In this document: piece after piece, positions 17,480 through 29,691 of the stretch
Layout of the letters: each line of letters starts with the position of its first letter
Position numbering within the stretch: position 1 is the stretch's first letter
Assembly (NCBI GenBank): GCA_009918675.1
Contig: RGDM01000007.1
Span: 29,919-93,918, forward strand
DNA from: a bacterium
GTDB taxonomy: Bacteria; Bdellovibrionota_B; Oligoflexia; Silvanigrellales; Silvanigrellaceae
Length of the DNA: 64,000 bases
Reading direction: 5' to 3'
Notes under the pieces: generated by a model
Databases searched by the model: none
Seen by the model: the letters and a program-made list of their open reading frames with translations, nothing else
What the model was told of the DNA's origin: nothing
Translations under genes and position numbers: made by a program

Positions 17480-20400
17480 TTAGCGATAGTTTTGTGGATG
17501 ACCACCCAAGCGAGCGACCATAGAGGGAGTTGCCGCCTCAATAATCGCTTCCGCATCCAGAGTCTGGCCTTCAACAAACATGTCAACATGCTTGTAAAGC
17601 GCAACACCGGTACCAGCAGGTATGAGCCGACCCATAATCACGTTTTCCTTCAGACCACGCAGCAAATCGACCCGGCCGGAAAGTGACGCTTCCGTAAGTA
17701 CCTTTGTAGTTTCCTGGAACGAAGCTGCTGAGATAAACGACTCCGTTGAAGACGCCGCTCGAGCGATACCCAGAAGCAATGGCTCAGCTACTGCAGGACG
17801 TGCGCCACGCGCAACAGCCAGCTCGTTTTGCTCTTCGAAAGTCCACTTCTCAATCTGCGCTGCAGGAAGGAATTCAGTATCTCCTGGATCCTTGATCTTC
17901 ACACGTCGCAACATTTGCTTAACAATAATTTCAATATGCTTATCGTCAATTGGCACGCCCTGAAGTTTATAAACTGCCTGAATTTCGGAAACCAGATAAC
18001 TTGCCAACGCCTTCTCACCCAACACTCGCAAAATGTCATGTGGGTTCAAGGAACCATCTACGAGAGGTTCGCCCGCGCGGATGAAGTCACCTTCAGTCAC
18101 AACTACGTGGCGTCCCTTTGGAATCAAGTACTCCTTCTGATCACCAATTTCTGGTTTCACAACTACGCAGCGTTTGCCCTTAGTATCTTTTCCGAAGCTG
18201 ACGTAACCGTCAATTTCGGAAATAATTGCAAAAGTGCGCCGCTTTTGAGCCAAAAACAGCTCGGCAACGCGCGGCAAACCACCGGTAATATCTCGCGTCT
18301 TAGCCTGTTCGCGAGGAATCTTAGAAAGGATGTCGCCAGGGAAAACAGCTTCACCGTCAGCAAACATGACTGTTGCACCACTTGGGAGCAAGTACTTCGC
18401 ATCGCGAGTTGCTGAGATTTTAACTGCAGTTCCACTTGAATCCGTTACGAGCAATGCAGGTTTCACCTTGGCATCTCGTGTTTCAAGAATAACGCGCCGA
18501 GAAATACCGGTCGTCTCTTCTTGGCGTTCTTCGTACGAAATTCCTTCTTCCATATCGCTGTAGCGAACTTTACCTGCAACTTCTGCAACGATGACAACGG
18601 AGTGAGGATCCCATTCAATCAACTGATCTCCGACAGCAACGTTTTGACCATCTTTTACGAAGACCCTTGAACCATATGGAATAGAGTGACGATCGCGCTC
18701 GTTACCGTCTAAGTCATAAACGACAACTTCACCGTTGCGGCCCATTGCACGGAACCAGTTTTGATCCTTACCCTTTTCCTTACCACGGACAAGATTTGAG
18801 TTGAGCAACTTAACCGTTCCTTCAACCTTTGCCTCGTGTGATGATTGCTGGGCTTGCGTTGACGCCGCACCACCTTGGTGGAACGTACGCATCGTCAGCT
18901 GAGTTCCTGGTTCACCAATCGATTGGGCAGCAATTACACCAACAGCCTCACCAACGTTTACCAAGTTACCAGTCGCAAGGTCGCGACCATAACATTTTGC
19001 ACACACACCACGACGAGTCCGGCAGGTCAAAACCGAACGAACTTTCACTCGGTCGATCTTTGCAGCTTCCAGTTTCAGAATAACTTCTTCAGACATTTCT
19101 TCGTTGGCACGTACAACGTACTCGCCTGTGGTTCGATTCTTTACATCTTCGAGAGATGTACGACCGAGTATACGCTGGCCCAACTTCTGAATGACTTCTC
19201 CGCCTTCAACAACGGGAGTCATTTCAATTCCGTCCATCGTCCCACAATCGTATTCAGAAACGATCGTATCTTGCGCGACGTCGACGAGCTGGCGCGTCAG
19301 GTAACCCGAAGAGGCGGTTTTGAGCGCGGTATCCGCGAGACCTTTGCGCGCACCGTGAGTGTTAATGAAGTACTGGAGCACTGTCAAACCTTCACGAAGG
19401 TTAGCCGTGATCGGAGTCTCGATAATCTCTCCCGTCGCCTTCGCCATGAGACCACGCATACCGGCCAACTGACGCATCTGCGACTTGCTACCACGTGCAC
19501 CGGAATCAGCCATCATGAACAGAGAGTTGAACGATGGAATGATTGTATCTTTTCCTGTCTCGTCTTTTACTTTCTGCGTTGAGATCTGCTTGAACATGTA
19601 TTCAGCAATACTGTCTTGAACACGTGACCAGATATCGATGACCTTGTTGTGACGCTCGCCTTCGGTAATCAAACCTTGGTTATATTCTTCATGAACCGTG
19701 CGCACATCTTCGTGAGCTTGATTCAACAGCGCAGCCTTTTCAGCTGGAATAACCATGTCCTTGATGGAAATTGAGATACCAGCCTGAGTCGCATGGCGAT
19801 AACCAAGTTCACGTAATGCGTCTGCCAAAAGAACTGTGTCCTTTGCGCCACACAAGCGATAGGTTTCATTGACAAGTGCAGACAGACTCTTCTTGTCCAT
19901 TGCTTTGTTATATTTCTCGAAGAAGGGGACGCGACGCGGAACGACTTCACGCAAAATCACACGACCAACAGTCGTCTGTGTTAGCCCAGCATCCTTTAAA
20001 CTCACCCGGACATGAATGCGTGCATGAATATCAATATGGCCATGATCGTAGGCTGCTCGCACTTCGGACAGGTCAGAGAACTTCTTGCCACTCCCCTTCG
20101 CTCCCACGTTTTCACGTGTGAGGTAGTACAGTCCCAACACAATATCCTTTGTTGGCTCAATGATAGGCGTTCCATGCTGAGGCGAGAGAATATTATTGGT
20201 CGACATCATGAGAACACGCGCCTCAATTTGAGCTTCGAGGCTCAGTGGCACATGAACACACATCGTGTCGCCGTCGAAGTCAGCGTTAAATGCCTGACAA
20301 ACGAGGGGATGCAACTGAAGGGCTTTACCTTCAACAAGCACTGGCTCGAAACCTTGAATGCCGAGGCGGTGAAGTGTTGGGGCACGGTTGAGAAGAACTG

Positions 20401-21673
20401 GGTGCTCCTTAGTTACTTCTTCCAAGAGATCCCAAACTTCTGGACGCTCTTTCTCTACCATCTTCTTGGCACTTTTGATTGTTGAAACAAAACCGCGTTC
20501 TTCAAGCTTGTTAAAGAGGAATGGTTTGAACATCTCAAGTGCCATCAGCTTAGGCAAGCCGCATTGATGGAGCTTGAGCTCTGGCCCAGCAACAATCACT
20601 GAACGTCCGGAATAGTCTACACGCTTTCCGAGGAGATTTTGACGGAAGCGGCCGTTCTTGCCCTTAAGCATGTCGGAAAGCGAGCGAAGCGGACGCTTGT
20701 TCGGACCTGTGAATGTTTTACCTCGACGACCGTTGTCAAAAAGCGCATCTACAGCTTCTTGAAGCATACGCTTTTCGTTCCGGACGATGATGTCTGGCGC
20801 ATTCAACTCACCCAAACGAAGAAGGCGGTTGTTGCGGTTGATCACACGGCGATAAAGATCGTTGAGGTCTGACGTTGCAAAACGACCACCATCAAGAGGG
20901 ACAAGTGGACGCAAATCGGGTGGCAGCACCGGAATAACATTCAGCATCATCCATTCAACGCTATTGTCACTGGTCATGAATGCACCAACAACCTTCAGAC
21001 GTTTAATGAGTTTTTTTGTTGCCGCGTCTGAAGTTACGTTTTTGAGTGCTTCACGAAGGTGATTTGCCAACTCAAAAACGTCAATCCCCTGAAGCATATC
21101 GAGAATTGCTTCGGCGCCGATCCCAACTCTGAATGTGTTGTTACCGTATTGGCGAAGGCCTGCCTGGTACTTGTCTTCGCTGAGAAGTTCATGCTTCTTC
21201 AGATCTGTTTCACGAGGGTCGAGAACGATATAGGATTCACAATAAAGAATCTTTTCGAGATCCTTTAAAGAGAGGTCCAACACAGCGCCGATCCGAGAAG
21301 GCAAGCACTTCAAAAACCAAATATGCGCGACAGGTGACGCCAGGTTGATGTGACCCAAGCGCTCGCGACGCACCTTGCTCTCGATAACTTCCACACCACA
21401 TTTTTCACAGACTGTGCCGCGGTGTTTCTTTCTTTTGTATTTTCCGCAAATACATTCAAAATCGCGCACAGGCCCGAAAATTTTACCGCAAAACAATCCG
21501 TCACGCTCAGGCTTGAACGTGCGGTAATTGATAGTTTCAGGCTTTTTAACTTCGCCAAACGACCAGCTACGGATGCGTTCAGGAGAGGCAAGACCAATTT
21601 TAACCGCTGTGAAATCAAGTGGGTCAACCGGTTTTTCAAAGAAGCTGTACGCAGTTCTAAGATTATCGTTCAT
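17480..21673 (-). CDS. rpoC: DNA-directed RNA polymerase beta' subunit
   Basis: Catalytic large subunit of RNA polymerase. The N-terminal zinc ribbon ([20 protein letters not shown]) is in residues 70-90. The active-site motif NADFDGD, which holds the catalytic magnesium, is near residue 463. The second zinc site ([19 protein letters not shown]) follows at about 885-905. Length is 1397 residues. It is preceded by rpoB with 55 bases between them and ends at a strong terminator. No rpsL-rpsG-fusA-tuf genes follow it, unlike in many bacteria. Confidence 0.98.
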   Translation of the reverse strand: MNDNLRTAYSFFEKPVDPLDFTAVKIGLASPERIRSWSFGEVKKPETINYRTFKPERDGLFCGKIFGPVRDFECICGKYKRKKHRGTVCEKCGVEVIESKVRRERLGHINLASPVAHIWFLKCLPSRIGAVLDLSLKDLEKILYCESYIVLDPRETDLKKHELLSEDKYQAGLRQYGNNTFRVGIGAEAILDMLQGIDVFELANHLREALKNVTSDAATKKLIKRLKVVGAFMTSDNSVEWMMLNVIPVLPPDLRPLVPLDGGRFATSDLNDLYRRVINRNNRLLRLGELNAPDIIVRNEKRMLQEAVDALFDNGRRGKTFTGPNKRPLRSLSDMLKGKNGRFRQNLLGKRVDYSGRSVIVAGPELKLHQCGLPKLMALEMFKPFLFNKLEERGFVSTIKSAKKMVEKERPEVWDLLEEVTKEHPVLLNRAPTLHRLGIQGFEPVLVEGKALQLHPLVCQAFNADFDGDTMCVHVPLSLEAQIEARVLMMSTNNILSPQHGTPIIEPTKDIVLGLYYLTRENVGAKGSGKKFSDLSEVRAAYDHGHIDIHARIHVRVSLKDAGLTQTTVGRVILREVVPRRVPFFEKYNKAMDKKSLSALVNETYRLCGAKDTVLLADALRELGYRHATQAGISISIKDMVIPAEKAALLNQAHEDVRTVHEEYNQGLITEGERHNKVIDIWSRVQDSIAEYMFKQISTQKVKDETGKDTIIPSFNSLFMMADSGARGSKSQMRQLAGMRGLMAKATGEIIETPITANLREGLTVLQYFINTHGARKGLADTALKTASSGYLTRQLVDVAQDTIVSEYDCGTMDGIEMTPVVEGGEVIQKLGQRILGRTSLEDVKNRTTGEYVVRANEEMSEEVILKLEAAKIDRVKVRSVLTCRTRRGVCAKCYGRDLATGNLVNVGEAVGVIAAQSIGEPGTQLTMRTFHQGGAASTQAQQSSHEAKVEGTVKLLNSNLVRGKEKGKDQNWFRAMGRNGEVVVYDLDGNERDRHSIPYGSRVFVKDGQNVAVGDQLIEWDPHSVVIVAEVAGKVRYSDMEEGISYEERQEETTGISRRVILETRDAKVKPALLVTDSSGTAVKISATRDAKYLLPSGATVMFADGEAVFPGDILSKIPREQAKTRDITGGLPRVAELFLAQKRRTFAIISEIDGYVSFGKDTKGKRCVVVKPEIGDQKEYLIPKGRHVVVTEGDFIRAGEPLVDGSLNPHDILRVLGEKALASYLVSEIQAVYKLQGVPIDDKHIEIIVKQMLRRVKIKDPGDTEFLPAAQIEKWTFEEQNELAVARGARPAVAEPLLLGIARAASSTESFISAASFQETTKVLTEASLSGRVDLLRGLKENVIMGRLIPAGTGVALYKHVDMFVEGQTLDAEAIIEAATPSMVARLGGHPQNYR

Positions 21674-21728
21674 CTTTTGCTCCTAGAGGCGATGGATTCT
21701 TCAAACACATGCAAACGGAAAGAGCGTA

Positions 21729-24700
21729 TTACGGACTCTCTCTCTGCTCGCGCTGAAGGTCTTCATGGCTGACCTCCTCGCCTTCTCTGATCAGTTTTAC
21801 ATCAAGCGCAAGTGACTGCATTTCCTTGACCAAGACGTTGAATGACTCTGGCAGCCCAGGGAGCATCATGTTCTCGCCCTTCACCACAGCTTCATACATC
21901 TTAGTACGACCAACGATGTCATCCGACTTCACTGTCAGGAACTCCTGAAGTGTATAAGCCGCACCGTATGCTTCCATTGCCCACACTTCCATTTCACCCA
22001 AACGCTGACCACCAAACTGGGCCTTACCGCCAAGAGGCTGTTGCGTCACAAGGCTGTAAGGTCCAATGGAGCGAGCGTGAATCTTCTCATCCACCAAGTG
22101 GTGAAGTTTCAGGATGTACATAACGCCCACGGTGACAGGACGGTCGAACTTCTCACCTGTGCGTCCGTCATAGAGCTCAACCTGACCAGATTCCGGCAAA
22201 CCGGCTAGCTTCAGATAGTCAAACACTTCTTTTTCTTCCGCACCGTCAAACACTGGGTTCGCAAGCGTTACACCTTCGCGATACTTGCGGACGAACTGAC
22301 GAAGTTCTTCGTTACTGCAATCCTTAATGAACGAGCGAACACCCTCGTCATCCCAAACCTTCAGGAGGTATGCTTCAAGTTCAGCTCGAGGAGCAGCCTT
22401 ATCAAGCATTTCATTTATTTTCTCGCCAATTCCCCGCGCAGCCCAGCCAAAGTGAGTTTCCATGACCTGACCAATGTTCATACGAGAAGGCACACCAAGC
22501 GGGCTCAACACGATATCAACAGGTTGACCATTCTCCATAAATGGAAGGTCTTCCTGAGGAACAATCTTTGAAATGACTCCCTTGTTACCATGTCGGCCAG
22601 CAAGCTTGTCTCCAACTTGAAGACGGCGCTTAATAGCAACGTAGACTTTAACCATCTTAATAACGCCAGGTGGCAATTCATCACCACGCTTCACACGACT
22701 GATTTGCTCTTGCGTCATCACATGAGCGAGGTTAATTTTCTCGTCCATTGACTTCTTGATCTTTGCAAGAACCGAACTCTTCTCTGGACTCACAACTTCC
22801 AGGCGACGGATTTGATCAATCGACATGCCTTGGAAAACCTGCTCGGTAATTTTTTGGCCGGCGGTTATCTTTGTGGCCACACCTTCGTGAGTTGTTTCAA
22901 TCGCAACTGCAGCAGCTTCGCCAACGAGAAGGACCTGCAATTTCTCAAGCGCAGACTGACGAACGATTTCAATACGATCGCGCTCATCTTTTTTAAGTTT
23001 TGAGATTTCCTGCTCTTGGATCACCTGCATACGACTGTCTGGTTCAGCACCTTCTCGTGAGAAGACCTTCGCACCAATGACTGTTCCCACAACTCCTGGA
23101 GGAACGCGCAACGACGTATCACGAACATCGGCAGCCTTTTCACCAAAAATTGCGCGCAATAACTTTTCTTCAGGCGTCAACTGTGTCTCTGCCTTTGGAG
23201 TGAGCTTGCCAACCAGAATGTCCCCAGGCTTAACCTCAGCACCAATGTTCACTATTCCTGCGTCATCAAGATTCTTAAGAGCTTCTTCACCGACGTTCGG
23301 AATATCTGAAGTAATTTCTTCGCGACCCAATTTAGTGTCACGGCTGATGCACTCAAATTCTTGGATGTGAATTGATGTGTACAAGTCATCTTTAACGACG
23401 CGCTCAGAAACTACGATCGCATCTTCGAAGTTGTAACCTTGCCATGGCATGAATGCGACAACCACGTTCTGTCCAAGCGCAAGCTCGCCGTTTTCAGTTG
23501 AAAAACCATCAGCAATAATGTCGCCCGCAGAGACGTGTTCACCAACCTTAACAATAGGGCGTTGATTGATGCAGGTATCAACATTTGAACGCTGATATTT
23601 AACAAGGTTGTAGATATCGACTTCCGAAGCAACTTCGGTTGCATCAGCTTGAACGTCATCTGCTTTTACAACGATTCTTTCAGCGTCGACGCGAATCGCA
23701 GTACCAGAACGCTTCGCAACTACAGTCACACCAGAGTCAGATGCAACTTTGCGCTCCATGCCCGTACCAACAAGAGGTGCGCGAGTTCTTAGAAGCGGCA
23801 AACCTTGGCGCTGCATGTTTGCACCCATCAAAGCTCGGTGCGCGTCGTCATTTTGCAAGAACGGAATCAGCGATGCAGCAACCGAAACTGGTTGATTAGT
23901 TGCAACATCCAACAAATCGATCTCCTCCGCGGACGCCATGGTGGTTTCACCAGCGCGGCGTGCGTTGAGAAGTACGTTTTGAGTGATTGATTTATTCTTG
24001 TCCAAACTCACGTTTGCTTGGGCAATGGTGTGGTCACGCCATTCATCTGTTGAAGAGTAATATCGCACGCCATCTGTTGGCTTGCGATCCGAGACTTCTC
24101 GATATGGTGTTTCAATAAAACCATATTGATTGACTCGAGCGAAAGACGCCAACGAAACGATAAGACCGATGTTTGGACCTTCAGGTGTCTCGATTGGACA
24201 GATACGCCCGTAGTGTGTGGGGTGAACGTCGCGAACTTCAAAACCCGCACGCTCACGCGACAAACCGCCTGGTCCAAGAGCCGACAAGCGGCGCTTGTGA
24301 TAAACTTCTGCGAGTGGATTTGTTTGGTCCATAAACTGACTGAGCTGCGAAGATCCGAAAAACTCCTTAACCACTGCAGTCACAGGCTTCGCATTCACAA
24401 GATCGTGCGGCATCAGGCTATCGAGATCCTGTAACTGCAGACGCTCACGGATTGCGCGTTCAATGCGCGTCAAACCGATACGGTATTGATTCTCAAGAAG
24501 CTCACCCACGGCGCGAACACGGCGGTTACCCAGATGGTCAATATCATCGACAACCTCTGTGCCAGCGCGCACTGCGAGAAGCATTTTTACTGTGCCAAGA
24601 ATATCCTCGCGCGTCAGTGTGCGATGATCAATATCTATTTTGTCACCCAGTCCAAGCTTTTCATTGAGCTTCAACCGACCAACGCGAGAAAGGTCGTAAC

Positions 24701-25904
24701 GCTCTTTTACAAAAAAGAGGTTATCAAACAACTGGCTTGCATTATCGAGCGTTGGTGGATCACCAGGACGCATACGTTTATAAATTTCAATCAACGCTTC
24801 TTCTTGATTCGCAGTCTTATCGACGTTCAGAGTATCTCGGAACGATGAGTCAACGTTTACGTCATCAATAAAAAGCACTTCGAATTGTGAAATGTTTTTG
24901 AGCTTGATTTGCTCAAGAATAGGCTTCTGCAATTCAGTGTTTACGGGGAACAGAACTTCTCCCGTATCTTCATCAATAATATCGCGCGCGATGACTTTCT
25001 TGCTGACTTCTTCATCCGTCATCGGCAAGGCATCAACGCCTGCAGATTGGAGTTGCCGAACAACTTTTGCGCTAATCTTTCGATTACGCTTGACCAACAC
25101 TTCTCCGTTCTTGGGATCAATGATGTCCGAAGGAGCACGCTTACTTCCCAAAAACTTCCAATCAACCTTACGAAGAAACTTTCCTTCCTTGAGGGCAATC
25201 GTTTCTCGCTCATAAAAATGATTAAGTAGCTCTTCTGTTGAAAAGCCAAGTGCCTTCAGAAGAATCGTTGCTGGCATTTTCCGTCGACGGTCGATTCTGC
25301 AATACAAAATATCTTTTGTATCGAATTCAAAATCCAACCACGAACCGCGGTAGGGAATAATACGAGCGTTGTATAACAATTTACCTGAAGAAAGAGTTTT
25401 ACCCTTGTCATGATCAAAAAACACACCAGGTGAACGATGCAACTGGGACACAACAACGCGCTCTGTTCCGTTGATGATGAATGTTCCGTTTTCAGTCATG
25501 AGCGGAATTTCGCCGAAGTAAACTTCCTGCTCCTTGAACCCGCGAATCGACTTAACGCCTGTTTCGTGATCAACGTCCCAGATAAGTAGACGAATGAGCA
25601 CCTTGATCGGAGCTGCATAAGTCATGCCTTTAGAGCGACACTCGTCGACGTTATATTTCGACTCATCAAGCGAGTAACTGACAAATTCAACAGAAGCCGT
25701 TTTGTCGAAATCCATTACGGGAAAGACGCTTTTGAAGACACCCTGAAGACCAACTTCACTGCGAGTGTCTGCAGTCTCAACTCCCTGCAGAAATTCGGCG
25801 TACGACCTCTTTTGAATGTCAATTAGGTTGGGCATGCCGATAATCGGATTAACCTTTGCGAAGCTTCTCCGATGGCGAACAAAACTAGATGCCAAATTAG
25901 ACAT
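21729..25904 (-). CDS. rpoB: DNA-directed RNA polymerase beta subunit
   Basis: Second large RNA-polymerase subunit and the target of rifampicin. It begins with a typical fork/lobe start ([21 protein letters not shown]). It contains the rifampicin-region block [19 protein letters not shown] and the later [20 protein letters not shown]. The C-terminal block [20 protein letters not shown] is intact. Length is 1391 residues. It follows a 183-base spacer carrying two hairpins after rplL, probably a partial terminator. Confidence 0.98.
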   Translation of the reverse strand: MSNLASSFVRHRRSFAKVNPIIGMPNLIDIQKRSYAEFLQGVETADTRSEVGLQGVFKSVFPVMDFDKTASVEFVSYSLDESKYNVDECRSKGMTYAAPIKVLIRLLIWDVDHETGVKSIRGFKEQEVYFGEIPLMTENGTFIINGTERVVVSQLHRSPGVFFDHDKGKTLSSGKLLYNARIIPYRGSWLDFEFDTKDILYCRIDRRRKMPATILLKALGFSTEELLNHFYERETIALKEGKFLRKVDWKFLGSKRAPSDIIDPKNGEVLVKRNRKISAKVVRQLQSAGVDALPMTDEEVSKKVIARDIIDEDTGEVLFPVNTELQKPILEQIKLKNISQFEVLFIDDVNVDSSFRDTLNVDKTANQEEALIEIYKRMRPGDPPTLDNASQLFDNLFFVKERYDLSRVGRLKLNEKLGLGDKIDIDHRTLTREDILGTVKMLLAVRAGTEVVDDIDHLGNRRVRAVGELLENQYRIGLTRIERAIRERLQLQDLDSLMPHDLVNAKPVTAVVKEFFGSSQLSQFMDQTNPLAEVYHKRRLSALGPGGLSRERAGFEVRDVHPTHYGRICPIETPEGPNIGLIVSLASFARVNQYGFIETPYREVSDRKPTDGVRYYSSTDEWRDHTIAQANVSLDKNKSITQNVLLNARRAGETTMASAEEIDLLDVATNQPVSVAASLIPFLQNDDAHRALMGANMQRQGLPLLRTRAPLVGTGMERKVASDSGVTVVAKRSGTAIRVDAERIVVKADDVQADATEVASEVDIYNLVKYQRSNVDTCINQRPIVKVGEHVSAGDIIADGFSTENGELALGQNVVVAFMPWQGYNFEDAIVVSERVVKDDLYTSIHIQEFECISRDTKLGREEITSDIPNVGEEALKNLDDAGIVNIGAEVKPGDILVGKLTPKAETQLTPEEKLLRAIFGEKAADVRDTSLRVPPGVVGTVIGAKVFSREGAEPDSRMQVIQEQEISKLKKDERDRIEIVRQSALEKLQVLLVGEAAAVAIETTHEGVATKITAGQKITEQVFQGMSIDQIRRLEVVSPEKSSVLAKIKKSMDEKINLAHVMTQEQISRVKRGDELPPGVIKMVKVYVAIKRRLQVGDKLAGRHGNKGVISKIVPQEDLPFMENGQPVDIVLSPLGVPSRMNIGQVMETHFGWAARGIGEKINEMLDKAAPRAELEAYLLKVWDDEGVRSFIKDCSNEELRQFVRKYREGVTLANPVFDGAEEKEVFDYLKLAGLPESGQVELYDGRTGEKFDRPVTVGVMYILKLHHLVDEKIHARSIGPYSLVTQQPLGGKAQFGGQRLGEMEVWAMEAYGAAYTLQEFLTVKSDDIVGRTKMYEAVVKGENMMLPGLPESFNVLVKEMQSLALDVKLIREGEEVSHEDLQREQRESP

Positions 25905-26013
25905 AAAGAGGACCTCGTTACGTTACTGATCCAAAGTACGAAATAAGACCGCCCCGCTGGCTGGTCCTGTTTTGCGCATGTAGGCCGAAACTTATCTTCC
26001 TAATAGCAAAAGT

Positions 26014-26071
26014 CAAGCCAACCGATGAGAATCGGTTGGCTTGAGCTTCGCTGGCTCGCACGGGGCGAGCC
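26014..26071 (-). promoter_or_regulatory. Two hairpins between rplL and rpoB (probable attenuator)
   Basis: A perfect 13-base inverted repeat (26014-26026 with 26031-26043, four-base loop) follows a smaller GGCTCG/CGAGCC hairpin (26053-26071) just beyond rplL. The long hairpin is followed only by ACTTTTG, not a full T tract, so complete termination is unlikely. By analogy with the E. coli rplL-rpoB attenuator, it may lower rpoBC expression relative to the ribosomal proteins, or act as an RNase processing site. Confidence 0.6.
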
Positions 26072-26087
26072 CACCCACTAAAGGGGA

Positions 26088-26465
26088 TTACTTGATATCA
26101 ACAGTTGCGCCTGCAGCTGTGAGCTTCTTCTTGATGTCATCAGCTTCTGCCTTGGACACGCCAGTCTTGAGGCTCTTTGGAGCACCTTCAACGAGATCCT
26201 TGGCTTCCTTCAGGCCTAAGCCAGTCAGAGCGCGGACTTCCTTGATAACGTCAAGTTTCTTCTCGCCACCAGCCTTGAGGATAACTTCGAACTCAGTTTG
26301 AGCTTCTGCAGCAGGAGCCGCAGCGCCAGCAACAGCTGCAACAGCGACAGGAGCGGCAGCTGAAACGCCGAAGATTTCTTCGAGTTCTTTGACAAGTTCA
26401 GCTGCTTGAATGAGAGTAAGGCCTTTGATGTACTCAATGAATTGTTCTTTAGTGATAGCTGACAT
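26088..26465 (-). CDS. rplL: 50S ribosomal protein bL12 (L7/L12)
   Basis: Forms the flexible ribosomal stalk that recruits translation GTPases. The N-terminal dimerisation helices ([17 protein letters not shown]) are joined by an Ala-rich hinge (residues about 35-55) to the C-terminal domain containing [20 protein letters not shown]. An in-frame TTG lies 18 bases upstream. The ATG at 26465 has GGAG eight bases before it and gives 125 residues, the normal start. Confidence 0.97.
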   Translation of the reverse strand: MSAITKEQFIEYIKGLTLIQAAELVKELEEIFGVSAAAPVAVAAVAGAAAPAAEAQTEFEVILKAGGEKKLDVIKEVRALTGLGLKEAKDLVEGAPKSLKTGVSKAEADDIKKKLTAAGATVDIK

Positions 26466-26525
26466 AATTATATCTCCAATCAAACGATTAAAATTTAAAC
26501 ATTACAAAAAATGAAAAGACGACCA

Positions 26526-27044
26526 TTAAGCTGTTTTCGTTTCCTTGATCTGGTTCAACACGCTGACCATTGCGCGCGGTACGCCCTGGACAACGCCAAG
26601 CATTCCACGGTGAGGAGCAACGAGAGACCCCAAAATCTTGGCAATAAGCACTTCCCGCGATGGGAGCGATGCCAAAGATTCGATTTGCTTAACGCTCAGC
26701 TTCTCAGCTTCCATGTAACCAGCGACAACTTTGAGCTTCTCATTTTTCTTTGAAGCTTCATTGAACGCCTTGGCGGCAGCTGCGACGTCGCCGAAGACAA
26801 ATACGATGCCTGTCTGGTTCTTGAGGTCGGAGGCGATGACGCTCTCCTTACGACCTTCAATTGCCTTCTTGGCGATCGTGTTCTTCACGACACGGAATTC
26901 GGCATTAGCAGTTTTTAGTGAACGGCGGAGTTCCGTCAGCTCTTCAACTGTCATGCCTTGGTATTGCGCCAGAAACAGCGCGGACGACTTGTCTAGGTAT
27001 TTAACCATGTCGTCGCGCCAGGCGACTTTGGCATTCCTATCCAA
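26526..27044 (-). CDS. rplJ: 50S ribosomal protein uL10
   Basis: Anchors the L12 stalk on the ribosome. Core features are LDKSSALFLAQYQGMTVEEL, ELRRSLKTANAEFRVVKNTI and the C-terminal helix that binds L12. The best start is a TTG at 27044 with GGGAGG five bases before it, giving 172 residues. A small hairpin with a GAA loop in the leader overlaps that ribosome site, which fits autogenous control by the L10-L12 complex. Confidence 0.95.
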   Translation of the reverse strand: MDRNAKVAWRDDMVKYLDKSSALFLAQYQGMTVEELTELRRSLKTANAEFRVVKNTIAKKAIEGRKESVIASDLKNQTGIVFVFGDVAAAAKAFNEASKKNEKLKVVAGYMEAEKLSVKQIESLASLPSREVLIAKILGSLVAPHRGMLGVVQGVPRAMVSVLNQIKETKTA

Positions 27045-27165
27045 TCGAACCTCCCTTCGGGTTGGGTGGCTTGCACCACCGATTGTTTAAAAAGGGGGTC
27101 TTAGTCTATGCGGGATTTACCTCGAACCTTCGAGCACCAGCAGTCTTCGACCCACGAAAAACTCG
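27045..27165 (-). promoter_or_regulatory. Candidate L10 leader between rplA and rplJ
   Basis: A 121-base spacer sits where bacterial L10 leaders occur. On the minus strand it holds a CTCGAA/TTCGAG hairpin, then a GGTGGT-GCAA-GCCACC hairpin with a GNRA tetraloop (27065-27080), and a CCC-GAA-GGG hairpin that takes in part of the rplJ ribosome site. L10-L12 binds such leaders to repress rplJL in many bacteria. The assignment rests on position and structure, not on a covariance search. Confidence 0.5.
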
Positions 27166-27858
27166 TTACTTCATTTCCGTCGTATCAAGACGAATACTGG
27201 GGCTCATTGTCGCACTCACGTAAGCAGACTTCACATAAGTGCCCTTTGCAGCAGCGGGCTTCGCCTTAATGATTGCGTCAACAAACGCCTTCAGGTTTTC
27301 TTCAATCGCTGGAGCTGAAAACGAAGTCTTGCCGACAGGCGCCTGGATGATTCCAGCTTTGTTGACCTTAAATTCAACACGTCCAGCTTTCGCATCCTTA
27401 ACGGCTGTGCGCAGGTCCATGGTTACGGTTCCAACCTTAGGGTTTGGCATCAAACCACGTGGAGCTAGAATTTTACCCAAACGACCAACAACACCCATCA
27501 TGTCAGGTGTTGCAACAGCCGCCTCAAAATCAAGCCAGCCGCCAAGGATTTTTTGAGCGATATCTTCACCGCCCACGTAATCTGCACCAGCTTCTTCCGC
27601 TTCTTTGATTTTCTCGCCCTTAGCGAACACCAACACGCGGACTTTTTTCCCGAGACCGTTAGGAAGGACTACGGCCCCGCGAACATTTTGGTCTGCGTGA
27701 CGAGGATCGACGCCAAGGTTCATTGCAACTTCAACAGTTCCATCGAACTTTGAGTAGCTAACATCTTTCAAAAGCGAAGAGGCTTCGTTCAGCCCATAAC
27801 GCCTGTCTTGATTCACTTTCTTGCGTGCATCAGACAGCTTTTTACCAATCTTTCTCAT
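27166..27858 (-). CDS. rplA: 50S ribosomal protein uL1
   Basis: L1-stalk protein that helps release deacylated tRNA from the E site and represses its own operon in E. coli. It has [38 protein letters not shown] in residues 28-65. The [14 protein letters not shown] and [18 protein letters not shown] blocks are also typical. Length is 230 residues. It follows rplK by 48 bases. Confidence 0.97.
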   Translation of the reverse strand: MRKIGKKLSDARKKVNQDRRYGLNEASSLLKDVSYSKFDGTVEVAMNLGVDPRHADQNVRGAVVLPNGLGKKVRVLVFAKGEKIKEAEEAGADYVGGEDIAQKILGGWLDFEAAVATPDMMGVVGRLGKILAPRGLMPNPKVGTVTMDLRTAVKDAKAGRVEFKVNKAGIIQAPVGKTSFSAPAIEENLKAFVDAIIKAKPAAAKGTYVKSAYVSATMSPSIRLDTTEMK

Positions 27859-27906
27859 CTGAATCTCCTGAGGTTCAAGCGGCCTTGTGAGCCTCCCTCA
27901 TCAAAA

Positions 27907-28332
27907 TTATGCTTTAACTTCAAGACCCATCGAGCGAGCAGAGCCCTTGATGAGGCGCTTCGCCGTCTCAACGTCATAACAGTTCAGGTCTGGGAGTTTT
28001 GTCTTTGCAATTTCCTCAACCTGCTTCTCAGTCACAGAACCGCACAGCGCTTTTCCTGGAGTCTTGCTACCAGACTGAATTTTCGCAGCCTGCTTGAGCA
28101 AGACCGTCGCTGGAGGTGTCTTGGTGATGAATGTAAACGACTTGTCGGAATAGACAGTGATGATCGTCGGGAGGATCGTTCCCGCTTGCTTCTGAGTGCG
28201 AGCGTTGAATTCCTTAACGAACATTGCAATGTTAACGCCGCGTTGACCCAGGGCTGGACCGATTGGTGGAGCCGCTGTGGCCTGTCCAGCGGTGATCTGG
28301 AGCTTAATAAGACCAACAATTTTCTTTGCCAT
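27907..28332 (-). CDS. rplK: 50S ribosomal protein uL11
   Basis: GTPase-centre protein and thiostrepton target, involved in the stringent response. It begins [19 protein letters not shown], followed by [22 protein letters not shown] and the C-terminal [11 protein letters not shown]. The start is the ATG at 28332, six bases after AGGAAGG; an in-frame TTG lies two codons upstream. Length is 141 residues. It is the first gene of this unit. nusG and secE, its usual upstream neighbours, are absent; an outer-membrane-type gene lies there instead. Confidence 0.97.
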   Translation of the reverse strand: MAKKIVGLIKLQITAGQATAAPPIGPALGQRGVNIAMFVKEFNARTQKQAGTILPTIITVYSDKSFTFITKTPPATVLLKQAAKIQSGSKTPGKALCGSVTEKQVEEIAKTKLPDLNCYDVETAKRLIKGSARSMGLEVKA

Positions 28333-28406
28333 TGGCAACCTTCCTCGTGAAACTTGTCCAGAGTTACAGCGGGAAATCGGCTGTTTCCAGACATGAGTCG
28401 ACTCGC

Positions 28407-28436
28407 TTAATACAAAGCTGAAGGCTGCGCAAGCAA
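28407..28436 (-). promoter_or_regulatory. Possible promoter of the rplK-rpoC unit
   Basis: On the minus strand, TTGCTT (28431-28436) and TATTAA (28407-28412) are separated by 18 bases, about 75 bases before the rplK start. The gene upstream is unrelated to translation, so a promoter is expected here. The match to consensus is moderate. Confidence 0.4.
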
Positions 28437-28441
28437 GAAAA

Positions 28442-29494
28442 CTAGAACTGGTAGGTTGCCTGAATTTCTAGCTTTCCCCGAACTAAAGAAGCCGTTGGGA
28501 TTTCGGGCTGAAGCCCATCGGTTGGAACTTTTGCCTCAATTTTAGAATTTGACGATGCCATTTCAAAACCAAGCCCACCGAGTAGTCCAAGTCGACCTGA
28601 CTTTTCAGAGGGAGAGGCGTACGCGGCCAGAATCATCATTTGTAGAGCATAACGCTTTTCTACCCAACTATACTTCGTCTGCTCGACATCCCTAATAACA
28701 ATGTCTGAATGCTCATAAATAGGGTTCAGGCGTAAAAAACTGCGCAGTGGGGATGGCAAATCAACATCCGACGCTCTAAAATTAGCTATCTCAAGATCAG
28801 CTGGAAACTGAAGTTTTATTAAAGGGTTACTTCGCATAAACAGAGCAAACTCTCGAACAAGAGAACGAATATTCTTAGAATCATTTCTGATAAATGGCTG
28901 ATCTGCGCCGCCAAAAGTTTCGAGATTTGAAGAAAAAATATCGAACACGAGTCCTTGAGTATAGGCTGGTGCCATCGTCTCTGCATATGAGGTCTTTAAC
29001 GTAAGTCCCGAGCGCGAAAACTTACCACCTTCGGAATTTTTAAATCCAAAGGTGCGATATCCGATCGCAGCATTGCCGGAGGCGTGCCTATCAGCGTTAC
29101 GGATCATCTGGTAACCGAAATTGACGTCTAAAAATGTCCAAGCTCCGGAACCAAGGAAATGTTGCCCCAAGGTGGTGACTCCAAGAGTCTGGAGAGCGTC
29201 GCCTCCGATTGCGAAACCGCGAGTCAGTCCTAGCGTGCAATTTGAACTCGCCGTGCAAGACAATTCTGCTTCCTGTGGGAAAACTGCCGGATGCAAGCGC
29301 ATTTCGAGGAGAGACGCGGGCGGAATCGAATGCAGTGGGCTTAGCGTTGCGGGATTTGTAGGAATAGTCTCTCCCAACGCCATAGCAGATGGTACGCTCA
29401 ACAAAGCAATGAAAACTGAGGACATCCATTTCGTTTGAGTGAAACAAACGATACTTTTCAAAATCCTCGCAATTCCAGTAGCGATAAAGTTCAT
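28442..29494 (-). CDS. Putative outer-membrane beta-barrel protein, family unknown
   Basis: A 350-residue protein not recognised as a named family. The N-terminus has a basic/hydrophobic signal-peptide-like region; a second Met at residue 24 starts an even more typical signal sequence ending near PSAMA. The mature part is rich in alternating polar/hydrophobic stretches and ends in an aromatic residue (ATYQF), a hallmark of outer-membrane barrels. Two cysteines ([10 protein letters not shown], about residues 77-86) could form a disulfide. An AGGGG ribosome site precedes the first ATG. It lies between rplK and the divergent methionine methyltransferase gene with no clear functional link. Confidence 0.6.
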   Translation of the reverse strand: MNFIATGIARILKSIVCFTQTKWMSSVFIALLSVPSAMALGETIPTNPATLSPLHSIPPASLLEMRLHPAVFPQEAELSCTASSNCTLGLTRGFAIGGDALQTLGVTTLGQHFLGSGAWTFLDVNFGYQMIRNADRHASGNAAIGYRTFGFKNSEGGKFSRSGLTLKTSYAETMAPAYTQGLVFDIFSSNLETFGGADQPFIRNDSKNIRSLVREFALFMRSNPLIKLQFPADLEIANFRASDVDLPSPLRSFLRLNPIYEHSDIVIRDVEQTKYSWVEKRYALQMMILAAYASPSEKSGRLGLLGGLGFEMASSNSKIEAKVPTDGLQPEIPTASLVRGKLEIQATYQF

Positions 29495-29691
29495 TCCAAA
29501 CCCCTACCATTTCCGACTAATGAAACACATAGTGTGGTGAACACGATCATTTTGCAACCTTGCAATTGAAACACGACAGGTTATCGTCCTCCGAGAAGAA
29601 CAAGGGACGGAAGCCAAAAACTTCGAGTCTATAAACCTGAAATTCAACAGGTTCATTTGATGAATTCATTGACACCTGGGGAGAGAACAAA

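Noticed and set aside
18875..19582. 235-codon open frame on the plus strand inside rpoC
   Set aside because: It is antisense to a highly conserved gene, with no family resemblance and low-complexity translated sequence; it is a shadow of rpoC.
29495..29691. Possible SAM or cobalamin riboswitch before the methionine methyltransferase gene
   Set aside because: The 197-base spacer has only short inverted repeats (for example AACCTG/CAGGTT at 29634-29653) and none of the conserved core elements of known SAM or B12 riboswitches that I could recognise.
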